From: Planctomycetota bacterium
Lineage (GTDB): Bacteria; Planctomycetota; JACOTG01; JAJDCM01
Direction: 5' to 3'
DNA: 32,156 nucleotides
NCBI GenBank assembly: GCA_029260825.1
Contig: JAJDCM010000234.1
Span: forward strand, 1 to 32,156
Shown: positions 1-7,485 of the stretch, piece by piece
Numbering within the stretch: position 1 is the first letter of the stretch
Layout of the letters: every line of letters begins with the position of its first letter
Notes under the pieces: generated by a model
The model's database searches: none
What the model saw: only the letters and a program-made list of their open reading frames with translations
Told to the model about the DNA's origin: nothing
Program-made: the position numbers and the translations under genes

Positions 1-1
1 T

Positions 2-487
2 GACGAGGTCGTCGAACGAATCCACGGGGCTCTTCGATCCTATGACACCGGGAATCGTTTCCTGGCCTTCTTTCTCAACGATATGGAAGAGCGAGAACTC
101 TTTCATCAACTCGGTTACTCCTGCACCGCTCACTATGCCAGAACAAATCTCAACATCAGCAAGTCCAAAATCTATGAACTTCTTCCGGCAGGGCGATCCC
201 TGAGAAAGCTCACGGAAATCGATCATCGGTTCTGGAAGGGTGATCTTTCCTGGTCTCAGGTAAGGCTCTTAGTCCGCGTTGGGAATCTGCCACCGAGAAC
301 TCTGTCAAATCTCAGTTCCCTCTGCGCGACTTGCCACAGCCATGTCCATGAAGGCTTCCTCACCGTCAAAGGAGATGCTGGTAGTCCAATGTTCTTCAAT
401 CTTCGGGGCCAGAGAATCCAACCCGATTACGAAACCACATCAACGAAGATCGGTTCAACATGTTCAACAAGCGAAACAATAACCTGA
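2..487 (+). pseudogene. HNH endonuclease remnant (DUF222-like helical part joined to HNH tail), 5' end outside window
   Basis: The frame is open from the left edge to a TGA at 485-487, so the N-terminus lies outside the window. The first part (LGYSCTAHYARTNLNISKSK, then SWSQVRLLVRV) looks like the helical N-terminal region of DUF222/HNH-type proteins. It runs directly into the end of an HNH domain (NLSSLCATCHSHVHEGFLTV, a Cys-x-x-Cys-His knuckle followed by VHEG). The stretch that normally lies between them, including the first His-His pair of the catalytic HNH motif, is absent, and the join is near position 285. I infer an internal in-frame deletion that leaves an inactive protein. A start at 83 is possible but would cut the helical domain. 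Downstream there is only non-coding sequence and a small tandem repeat. Confidence 0.6.
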
Positions 488-594
488 AAGCCTTGCGAGC
501 CCCCGAATCATGCTCAGAGCTGGAGGGAGAGGGAGCAGACCGTCGTATGGCCTTCCTCCCTTTGGGCTTTCTCATGGGCGTTTCTGTCCACGGG

Positions 595-639
595 AAAGTA
601 GGAAGCCCCAAAGTAGGAAGCCCCAAAGTAGGAAGCCTC
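595..639 (+). repeat. Three tandem copies of a 15-bp unit
   Basis: The unit AAAGTAGGAAGCCCC occurs at 595-609 and 610-624, and again at 625-639 with one mismatch. It lies in the 249-bp gap between the HNH remnant and the DinB-like gene. A frame from 460 to 720 reads it as a KVGSP repeat, but that frame has no recognisable domain. The rest of the gap holds nothing I can identify. Confidence 0.85.
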
Positions 640-736
640 GAAAAAAAGAGCAGACAATCTTTTGCCTCACGCGAACAAGATGAAGTTCATCCTGTAGAAC
701 GAGATCATCACAGTCCTTAATTCCGGAGTCTCCCCC

Positions 737-1237
737 ATGTTCTCAAAAGACCAATTCCTGGCTGCCATTGCTCACGAACACAACCTTTGCAAGCACCTTT
801 TCGCTCAGCTACCGGAATCTTGCCATGGGACAGCTCCTGCCGACGGCATGCGCACCGGGCATGAGCTTCTCACCTACCTCACTCGATGCAGCGCCGCCCC
901 CGCCCGCGCCCTCATCGCCAACGATTGGTCAAAGATCCGAGAGGATGCAGCAAAGAACAACTCGATGGCCGTGCCCGATTTCCCCGCAACCATGGACGCT
1001 CAGCTCGACGAGCTGAACGAACTGATCGCACCCCTTTCCGATGCTGACCTTCAGAACCAGGATTCTTCCCTTCCCTGGGGCGCTCCCTGCAAGCTCGGCG
1101 AAGGACTCGTCAACACCAGCCTCAGGTTCCTCACCGCTTATCGGATGCAACTCTTCCTCTACGCCAAACAGGCAGGGCGAAAAGATCTGGGAACCGTCGA
1201 TTGCTGGTTCGGAGCCAAACAACCCGGAGCCGCTTAA
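737..1237 (+). CDS. DinB-like (DUF1993-type) four-helix protein
   Basis: The 166-residue protein has the look of the DinB/YfiT four-helix-bundle superfamily, whose members are often metal-dependent thiol-handling or stress proteins. An early His cluster (AHEHN, residues 12-16) is followed by GHELLTYLTRC near residues 41-51, a long amphipathic middle, and RFLTAYRMQLFLYAKQAG near the end, which occupies the place of the usual final His-containing helix. That last helix has Tyr/Thr where metal-binding members have His, so the metal site may be incomplete. The ATG at 737 has only a weak purine stretch upstream (GGAG at 724-727). The gene stands alone and converges on the minus-strand operon to its right, with a strong hairpin between them. 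The molecular function cannot be told from sequence. Confidence 0.65.
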   Translation: MFSKDQFLAAIAHEHNLCKHLFAQLPESCHGTAPADGMRTGHELLTYLTRCSAAPARALIANDWSKIREDAAKNNSMAVPDFPATMDAQLDELNELIAPLSDADLQNQDSSLPWGAPCKLGEGLVNTSLRFLTAYRMQLFLYAKQAGRKDLGTVDCWFGAKQPGAA

Positions 1238-1261
1238 GCAGCCCGCCCAGACTCACGCCCT

Positions 1262-1294
1262 GAGCCACATGTCCGAGGGATCGGGCTGTGGCTC
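1262..1294. terminator. Hairpin between convergent genes
   Basis: A two-step stem lies between two converging stop codons. GAGCCAC (1262-1268) pairs with GTGGCTC (1288-1294), and inside it CCGA (1273-1276) pairs with TCGG (1281-1284). There is no T-tract on either side, so this is a candidate terminator or 3'-end-stabilising structure, not a classical intrinsic terminator. Confidence 0.5.
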
Positions 1295-1314
1295 GGGAGC
1301 TCAGGAATCGGGTT

Positions 1315-1935
1315 TCACGTGCCAGGAGCAGAATACCGGGGGTACTCGATGTACCGCGCCGTTTCATCGGCTACTTCTCGCCCGTGCTTCTTCTCCACCA
1401 CATAGAAGGCCATATCAATTCCCGCAGACACTCCGGCAGAACTGATGATCCCATCATCAACCACCCGCTTCTCACGCTCCACCGTAACGCTCGCATCAAG
1501 GGAAGCCAGCGTATCAAGAGCCCCCCAATGAGTGGTCGCACGTCGCCCGGCAAGAAGCCCCGCCCTCGCGTAAAGAAGCGACCCCGTACACACCGACGTC
1601 GCAAGCTGCGCTCGGGATGCGGTCCGCTGGATCCAGGTGAGAGTCTCATCGTCTTCGAGCAACGGACGGGTTCCGAATCCACCGGGAATCAAGAGAATGT
1701 CAAAGTCCGGCGCATCTTCAAAAGCGTGGTGAGGCTCAACCCTCAAACCACCGGTCGCAACCACGGTTTGTAGTGTCTTCGCCACGGTGACGACGTGAAA
1801 GGGCGCACTCTCTTCCGACCTTCGAGACTCGAGCCCCGGCTCCGTTCGAGTTCGAGAGAACACCTCAAACGGCCCGGCAAAATCAAGCACCTCAACATTG
1901 TCGAAGATCAAGATCCCAACGATCTCCTTCTTCAT
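1315..1935 (-). CDS. DJ-1/PfpI family (class I glutamine amidotransferase-like) protein
   Basis: This 206-residue protein has the single-domain DJ-1/PfpI fold. It shows VLDFAGPFEVF (residues 16-26), IPGGFGTRP (83-91) and the nucleophile elbow ATSVCTGS with Cys116. The DxxGP motif (Asp18-Pro22) with the nucleophilic Cys resembles the isonitrile hydratase and amidotransferase-like regulator branch, although no AraC-type DNA-binding domain is attached. Family members act as hydratases, glyoxalases, deglycases or chaperones, and the substrate cannot be chosen here. The ATG overlaps the previous gene's stop by four bases (ATGA at 1932-1935), and AGGAG lies a few bases upstream inside that gene. 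It is therefore the last gene of the five-gene minus-strand operon and is probably translationally coupled. Confidence 0.85.
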   Translation of the reverse strand: MKKEIVGILIFDNVEVLDFAGPFEVFSRTRTEPGLESRRSEESAPFHVVTVAKTLQTVVATGGLRVEPHHAFEDAPDFDILLIPGGFGTRPLLEDDETLTWIQRTASRAQLATSVCTGSLLYARAGLLAGRRATTHWGALDTLASLDASVTVEREKRVVDDGIISSAGVSAGIDMAFYVVEKKHGREVADETARYIEYPRYSAPGT

Positions 1936-3614
1936 TTTTCATCATCTCCTGGGTGAGAAGCCTCAACCCACACGATTGCCCGGACCGGAAACATCGCCCG
2001 CCCGCCCATCGAAGCACGAGCAAGCAAGAAATACTCCCCCGACGGGACCGGATCCCCATCCTCATCCGTCCCATTCCAGCGAAACCGGACCTGATCCTGG
2101 GTCACATCCGTCGGAAGGATGAGCACTCTTTTTCCCTGGCGATCAAGAATCTCGACCGTCGCCTTGAACGGCCCCTTCCTCGAGGACGAGGCAACCACAG
2201 CTCCCTCACAAACATCCCGAAGAGGAACAACCACAGATCGACTCAGGGTAAGCCCGGGGCTCTCCTCGCCACGAACCCCGACCAGAGAGATCGCCTTCGA
2301 ACTGACCGACTTGAAACTTCGCCGAGCCTTGCCAGAGTCTCCCGCCTCCAGCTGCAGAACCCCCTCCTCTAACAAACTCGAAATTTGACCGGACTTCTCA
2401 TCATTCCCCCCGATCAGGTCAGCCACCACCGCCATTTCCGAAACTCGAAGCCGCTGCAGGGATGGCTCGACCGTCTTCGAATTCAGGCGCAAGACAGCCC
2501 CGCTATCCGGGTGAAGCTCGCGGACATGACATCCGAGGCCAAAATAGAAATCATGGTCCAAGAGTTCGAAGGAGCGAGCAAAAGCCTCGGTGCGAAAACG
2601 CAGAACGGGCGTCCAGGTCTCGAGATCGGCCGAGCCATAGACCCGTACCAAAAACGGCCCCTTGGGTGTCTCCCACCCTCCTCGAGAATCAACCCGCTCA
2701 CAGGTCATGACGAAACAGAATTCAGAAGAAGCGACGACATCAAAGGGAAGTCCTGAAAGCGGAAGCCTCTTCTTTTTACCTGAAATCGATCGGGCAACAT
2801 AACCCCTCAACGGAAACCATTGGTGGTCACTTGAGTTTGCCCCCAGAACGTAGACGAGCGCTCCCTTGAAGTTCACCGCACGGTGCACTCGTCCTTCCCG
2901 TCCCCCATCCGAAAAGACGTCCCGGGTGCGCCCAATCCACTGAAAGAATTCTCCATCGTACTGGAGGATATTCCTGCGGTCGGAACCATAGGGAACACCG
3001 TTCAACTCGAACAGACCGTACACCCTTCCAAAGGATTTCGAAGCAGAACGCCAGGTGGCACCACCATCGGAAGAGGCCATGATGGTGCGAGATCCCTCAA
3101 CCTCTCGGTTCGCTCCAATAGCAGCAAACAAGGTTTCCTGGGAGTACAAGAGATCGTAGACGTGAATCGCCCCCGGGACCGTTCGGTACTTCTTCCAGAA
3201 ACGGTTTTCACGAATGTAGAAATTCCCGAGCTCCCAGGATTCGGTCGGGTCGTGACCCGGCGAAGTGAGATTCCCTTCGATGATCCGAAAGACACTCAGC
3301 TGGCAGTCCGGCAGTTCACCCTCGGAAAAGAAACGGCCCTTCTTCGGATCGAAGCCCCACACTTCAACCGGCGCTGCATTGGGAGCAGGGCCCTCATTGT
3401 TGCTGTTCCCGGACCCGATAAAGAGTTTTCCATCAAAGGCCTGGAGATCCCAGATGTTGCGAGCGTAGATCAAATCGCCCCCGGGGTATTTCTTCTCCAG
3501 GGGAATCCCGAGGCGTTTTACCTCCTTGGAAAAGTCCGGTGCTTCAGAAGCAAGTCCATCCCCGTGAAAGACCGCAAAGAGGACCACGAACAATGGAATG
3601 AACCTCACCGACAC
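1932..3614 (-). CDS. Secreted protein with BNR-like propeller and C-terminal FlgD-like Ig domain
   Basis: A 560-residue exported protein. Residues 1-22 form a signal peptide (hydrophobic stretch FIPLFVVLFAVF, cleavage probably after GLA). The middle is rich in short beta strands with an Asp-box (SSDGGATW) and repeated reference to Tyr/Trp-flanked strands, as in BNR/sialidase-type propellers. A helical stretch near residues 395-425 separates it from the C-terminal part. That part ends in RFRWNGTDEDGDPVPSGEYF, the hallmark of the FlgD-like immunoglobulin domain often found at the end of secreted proteins. No catalytic sialidase residues are evident, so a binding or structural role is more likely. 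It lies 19 bp downstream of the cyclase gene and overlaps the PfpI gene by 4 bp, so it is operon-internal. Confidence 0.75.
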   Translation of the reverse strand: MSVRFIPLFVVLFAVFHGDGLASEAPDFSKEVKRLGIPLEKKYPGGDLIYARNIWDLQAFDGKLFIGSGNSNNEGPAPNAAPVEVWGFDPKKGRFFSEGELPDCQLSVFRIIEGNLTSPGHDPTESWELGNFYIRENRFWKKYRTVPGAIHVYDLLYSQETLFAAIGANREVEGSRTIMASSDGGATWRSASKSFGRVYGLFELNGVPYGSDRRNILQYDGEFFQWIGRTRDVFSDGGREGRVHRAVNFKGALVYVLGANSSDHQWFPLRGYVARSISGKKKRLPLSGLPFDVVASSEFCFVMTCERVDSRGGWETPKGPFLVRVYGSADLETWTPVLRFRTEAFARSFELLDHDFYFGLGCHVRELHPDSGAVLRLNSKTVEPSLQRLRVSEMAVVADLIGGNDEKSGQISSLLEEGVLQLEAGDSGKARRSFKSVSSKAISLVGVRGEESPGLTLSRSVVVPLRDVCEGAVVASSSRKGPFKATVEILDRQGKRVLILPTDVTQDQVRFRWNGTDEDGDPVPSGEYFLLARASMGGRAMFPVRAIVWVEASHPGDDEK

Positions 3615-3633
3615 TTCTCGCCATCCCTTCCGG

Positions 3634-5796
3634 TCATTTGCTCGTCAACTGCCAGACTCCGTCCCACTCTTCTTCCCCCTTCGAAGCCTCAAGAACGCCT
3701 CGTAACTCCTTTTTGTACGTCTCAAACAACGCATCCGAGGGAAGAGAATCAAAAATCTTCAGCGCTTCTTCCCATCTCTTCTCATCGAACAGCTTCAAAG
3801 CGAGTTCGAATTTGGCAAGGTACTCGGGATCCACTTCCCCATCATAACCAAGAGGCTCGATGACCTGAACCGGCGTCGCACGCCCTACGACCCGGATTCG
3901 ACCAATGGGCCTGGCTACGAGTTCAGGACACTCCGCTTTGGCCTGATTCCAGGTGGCGTCAGAGACCATCAAGTACGTTCCAAACCTCTTGTTCGCCCCT
4001 TCCAGCCGGGCCGCCAGGTTCGCGGAATCTCCAAGCACCGTGTAATCAAAACGATTCACCGAACCCATGTTTCCCACGACCACCTGACCGGTGTGCATTC
4101 CAATCCGCATCTTGAGAACCGCCCCGGTTTCCGCTGCGAATTCTTCCCGCCGATCGGCAAGTTTTCTCTGGCAACGAAGAGCAGCTCGGCACCCGCGTAG
4201 TGCATGATCGGGCTGATCCAGAGGAGCATTCCAGAACGCAATAATGGCGTCCCCTTCGTACTTGTCGAGGGTCCCCCCCTCCTCAAGAATGATGTCGGTC
4301 ATGTCGGTCAGATAGTCGTTGAGAAGCTGGGTCAGCTGCATGGGCTCAAGGCCCTCGGAGATGGTGCTGAAGCCTTCAAGATCGGAGAAAAAGATGGTCA
4401 GCTCACGCCGCTCGCCACCAAGCTTGAGCTTCGTTGGATCTTTCAAGATGTTCTCGATGACAAGAGGGCTCAAGTAATGCTGAAACGCATTCGTGATGAA
4501 ACGCCGTCTCCGTCCCTCGGTCGAAGAATAAGCCAATCCGCCGCCGATGAGACTCAAGAGGACCGCGGCTCCCGGCCCAAGAATGGGCCACCAGACACCA
4601 AGGGGATAACCGATCATGCCAAGGGCAATCGGCACCGGAAGCACGAGCGCGGCAGCCAAGCTGACCTGTCTCGACGAGCGAGCAAAAATGCTTGTCACCG
4701 AGAGAATCAAGCTCAAAAACAACGTAGTGATCATGACCGACGAGTTCGACGCGACCTCAAACGCATCCTTTCGAAGCAAGTTGTCCAGAAGAGTCGCGTG
4801 GACTTCAACCCCCGCACTCTTTGGATTCAGCGGAGTCACATGAATGTCTCGAAGCCCCGGCGCTGAGGGAGCAAAAAGAACATACTTGTCGCGAAAGATC
4901 TCCGGCGAAAGAAGCGGCGTATCTCCATCCATGAGATTCAGTCCCGACTGGATGACGGACGAGGCGGAATAGGCAGGATACGTAAACTCGGTATCCGGAT
5001 TCCACCTCCGAAACCGCAGTGGCGTTGAACCATTCGCAAGGATGGGAAGGCTGACATCGTCCACCTGAAGTCGGTCCGATGTGAGACTCCACCGGTGCTC
5101 CACGGGTTGCCCTTCGGAATCCCGATCAGCAGCAAGATAGACTGCCAGCCCCAACATGGGGACGGGACGTTCTCCGAAGAAAAAGACGGGGAAACAATGA
5201 CGAACCACATCCTCGTCGATAGGCCCTCGGCCCACATGACCGAACATCGTGGGGCCCGAAATCAGATCTTCGCAATAGAACTCAAAACCCTGCTGAATCA
5301 AGGCAGGAGGGTACCCGTCCCGATCGAGGGAAAAAAGAGAACTCGCCGGATCCTTCGCGAGTTCCGGCCAGGATTCGGTAACCCGGCGGCCAGTCGATGG
5401 CTGAAGCGCTCCGACAAACCTGGTGGATTCCATCGCGTCCCGAAAACCAATGTCGTCGTCGACTCCCTCCTCCGACGATCCCGTGAAGAGGAAGTCAAAG
5501 CCAACCGCCCGAACACCCGCCTCCTGACAGAACCGAAGCAGGGGGCTATACACCACACGAGGCCACACCCACTTCCACTGGCGATCTTCCGACGCTGCCC
5601 AGTCGAGGCTATCCTGATCCAGAACAACCAGGACGATATCCGGATGAGGCTCCCTGGCAAACAAACGCTGACGAAGATCCCAGCTTGCAAGCTCGAAGCG
5701 TTGAAGGGCGTCGTTGATACCCGGCACGAAAAAGGCCACCAGAAAGCTAGCCACTCCGATGGCGCAACCCAGGACCAGCTTGATCAACGCTTTCAC
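3634..5796 (-). CDS. Transmembrane CHASE2-domain class III adenylate/guanylate cyclase
   Basis: This 720-residue membrane sensor cyclase has an N-terminal membrane segment (about residues 4-24), an extracytoplasmic CHASE2 domain (about 30-350), a cluster of transmembrane helices (about 355-430) and a class III cyclase domain (about 455-640). The catalytic set is present: Asp472 (FFSDLEGFS) and Asp516 (KYEGDAI) for metals, Lys512 and Asp590 (DYTVLGDSANLAAR) for base selection, and Asn593/Arg597 for the transition state. By family knowledge the Lys/Asp pair favours ATP, hence cAMP. A C-terminal helical stretch (about 655-705) resembles a TPR-like pair. The gene starts 9 bp after the M48 protease gene, so the two are probably co-transcribed. 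CHASE2 is an input domain for unknown extracellular signals. Confidence 0.92.
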   Translation of the reverse strand: MKALIKLVLGCAIGVASFLVAFFVPGINDALQRFELASWDLRQRLFAREPHPDIVLVVLDQDSLDWAASEDRQWKWVWPRVVYSPLLRFCQEAGVRAVGFDFLFTGSSEEGVDDDIGFRDAMESTRFVGALQPSTGRRVTESWPELAKDPASSLFSLDRDGYPPALIQQGFEFYCEDLISGPTMFGHVGRGPIDEDVVRHCFPVFFFGERPVPMLGLAVYLAADRDSEGQPVEHRWSLTSDRLQVDDVSLPILANGSTPLRFRRWNPDTEFTYPAYSASSVIQSGLNLMDGDTPLLSPEIFRDKYVLFAPSAPGLRDIHVTPLNPKSAGVEVHATLLDNLLRKDAFEVASNSSVMITTLFLSLILSVTSIFARSSRQVSLAAALVLPVPIALGMIGYPLGVWWPILGPGAAVLLSLIGGGLAYSSTEGRRRRFITNAFQHYLSPLVIENILKDPTKLKLGGERRELTIFFSDLEGFSTISEGLEPMQLTQLLNDYLTDMTDIILEEGGTLDKYEGDAIIAFWNAPLDQPDHALRGCRAALRCQRKLADRREEFAAETGAVLKMRIGMHTGQVVVGNMGSVNRFDYTVLGDSANLAARLEGANKRFGTYLMVSDATWNQAKAECPELVARPIGRIRVVGRATPVQVIEPLGYDGEVDPEYLAKFELALKLFDEKRWEEALKIFDSLPSDALFETYKKELRGVLEASKGEEEWDGVWQLTSK

Positions 5797-5805
5797 GAAA
5801 AGACC

Positions 5806-6744
5806 TCAGCTTCGACTATTTCGGGCACCCCTCATCGCCGCGTCAAAGCGGGATTGGCGCGCAGAATTCCTCGTGATTCGATTTGCCGAAATCATGGGCT
5901 CAACCGTCTCAATCCGATCTTCTGGTGAGGGATGGGTCTTTCCAAACCCGCCCCCGTTTGATCCAAGAGATTTCTCCATCACCTTGAGCATGGCGACCAT
6001 CGCCGCCGGGCTGTACCCGCATCGCTCAACGATGGCAACTCCCTGGACGTCGGCCTCTTCTTCCAGATCACGGCTGTACCCATTGACGATGAGTGCTTTC
6101 GTAACGTCGTCAAGAACACCCTCAAACATGTCCCCGAGAGCCGCCAGATCACGCCCTCCTGCCGCCTGCTTGGCGGCTTCCGAGCCAAGTTTCGTGAAGA
6201 CCTTCGTCCACCGACTACTCTTGATACTTCGGATCGCGTGACGATTTTGGATGTGGGCAATCTCGTGAGCCAGGACAGCGGCCAGCTCTTCTTCTCCATC
6301 ACAGCAGGCAAGCATTCCCCGCGTCACGAAAATGAAGGCGCCGGGAGTCGCAAAAGCATTGATCTCATCCGAATCCAGGATGATGAAGTGGTAGCCGGAG
6401 TAGACTTCCGGCATATCCGAAAACTCCGCCACGGTGGAGCCAAGCTCGTTCAGATACAAGGTGGCGGCATCGTCTTCGTAGACACCGTAGGTGTTGATGA
6501 TCGTGGCTGCTGCCGCTCGACCGATGTAATACTCCTGCTCGGGAGTGATGGTGTCGACGGCTTCCACGAGTTGCTGGCCGACGGCAAGACCACTCTTTGC
6601 CATATCAACATCTTTCTTGTCGACGCCCGGTATGAAACCAGGAGCCATGTCCATGGCCGATTCCAGAACAGAGCATCCGGAAATCACGAGCATCGCGGCC
6701 ATCAAGAAAAACGAGAGGAGACCGATCCCGATTGAGTTCTTCAT
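5806..6744 (-). CDS. M48 family zinc metalloprotease, lipoprotein
   Basis: A 312-residue protein. Residues 1-24 are a lipoprotein signal with lipobox ISGC (Cys24), placing the enzyme in the periplasm on a membrane. The zinc site is complete: HEIAH at 160-164 and the third ligand Glu228 in YSRDLEEEAD. The family's downstream THPSPEDRI motif is at 270-278. This is the Oma1/BepA/YcaL-like soluble group, which acts in envelope protein quality control. The start codon overlaps the SH3 gene's stop (TGATG on the minus strand, 6742-6746), which implies translational coupling. Its placement directly upstream of a CHASE2 cyclase suggests an envelope-stress setting for the operon, which is inference. 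Confidence 0.9.
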   Translation of the reverse strand: MKNSIGIGLLSFFLMAAMLVISGCSVLESAMDMAPGFIPGVDKKDVDMAKSGLAVGQQLVEAVDTITPEQEYYIGRAAAATIINTYGVYEDDAATLYLNELGSTVAEFSDMPEVYSGYHFIILDSDEINAFATPGAFIFVTRGMLACCDGEEELAAVLAHEIAHIQNRHAIRSIKSSRWTKVFTKLGSEAAKQAAGGRDLAALGDMFEGVLDDVTKALIVNGYSRDLEEEADVQGVAIVERCGYSPAAMVAMLKVMEKSLGSNGGGFGKTHPSPEDRIETVEPMISANRITRNSARQSRFDAAMRGARNSRS

Positions 6745-7262
6745 CAGGAAACCTCCTTTGGCTTGAGCTTACCCTTCTTGACGAACTCGACGACCTGCTC
6801 CGGCTTTACCTTGAATTTCGGGTCGTCTTCCAGCTTGTCCAGAAACGCAAAAGCGGAGGTCAAGTTGACGTTCTTCTTGCGGTAGGCGTCTTCGATTTCC
6901 TTGTCGAATCCCTTCCCGGCAAGCGCCACATCGTCAGCTTTGGCCATGGCCGCGGATGCTCCCGTCCCCTTCATCTTGAGCTTCTTCTTGGTGAGAGCGC
7001 TTGTCCGCATGAAGCCCGCAAGAGGAGTTTTCTGCTGGGACTTGACCTGGATCCAGGACTTTCCGGGTTTACCCACGATGCTAACTCTCGAGCCGTACGC
7101 CAGCTTCCCCAGGACCTTGGAAAGGGCGCTGGCCTTCTCCCGTACATTGCTCGAGCGAACCTGCACGCTCATAGCATCCTGCCCAAAGACCGGATTCCAC
7201 ATGGAACCCGCCCCGAGCACAAAGACCAGTAAGATGAGCACCGCCAACCAACGATGAATCAT
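6744..7262 (-). CDS. Exported SH3-like domain protein
   Basis: First gene of the minus-strand operon, 172 residues. I chose the ATG at 7262 because GGAGGGAG sits at ideal distance before it and a signal peptide follows at once (WLAVLILLVFVLGAG, cleavage near residue 28). An upstream start at 7325 would bury this signal. Residues 30-85 form a bacterial SH3-like domain (VRSSNVREKASALSKVLGKL, then GSRVSIVGKPGKSWIQV), which commonly binds cell-wall peptides. The rest is lysine-rich and helical. The gene overlaps the M48 protease gene by one base. Such small SH3 proteins often accompany envelope proteases, so a role at the wall is likely but unproven. Confidence 0.85.
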   Translation of the reverse strand: MIHRWLAVLILLVFVLGAGSMWNPVFGQDAMSVQVRSSNVREKASALSKVLGKLAYGSRVSIVGKPGKSWIQVKSQQKTPLAGFMRTSALTKKKLKMKGTGASAAMAKADDVALAGKGFDKEIEDAYRKKNVNLTSAFAFLDKLEDDPKFKVKPEQVVEFVKKGKLKPKEVS

Positions 7263-7485
7263 GAAGAACTCCCTCCTACAAGAACTTCCCAGGTGAGCAA
7301 AAACCAATCCGGGGATTCTACACAAAAGAGGAAGTCAAAGGGACATCCGAACGCAAGTCGCCTCCATCGTTCACGTTGCTTGGGTTTTTTCTCCCCCCCG
7401 TATGTGTCGGGGCGACCTGCAGGCACGTTCCTTCTCCCAGCCCCTCGGGATTGAACGCGGGGGCCTCCCATGTCAAGGTAGGCCC
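7263..7485. promoter_or_regulatory. Divergent intergenic region
   Basis: This 223-bp gap separates the minus-strand five-gene operon from the plus-strand phosphoesterase gene, so both promoters should lie here. On the minus strand a TAGAAT hexamer precedes the operon, but I find no well-spaced -35 partner. The phosphoesterase start at 7486 is preceded by AAGGTAGG. No operator-like repeat is seen. Confidence 0.35.

Noticed and set aside
460..720. Plus-strand frame of 86 residues with KVGSP repeats
   Set aside because: No ribosome site or family signature; the repeat is explained as a 15-bp DNA tandem repeat.
2883..3863. A 326-residue plus-strand frame
   Set aside because: It runs antisense across the propeller/FlgD gene and into the end of the cyclase gene, with no recognisable motif.
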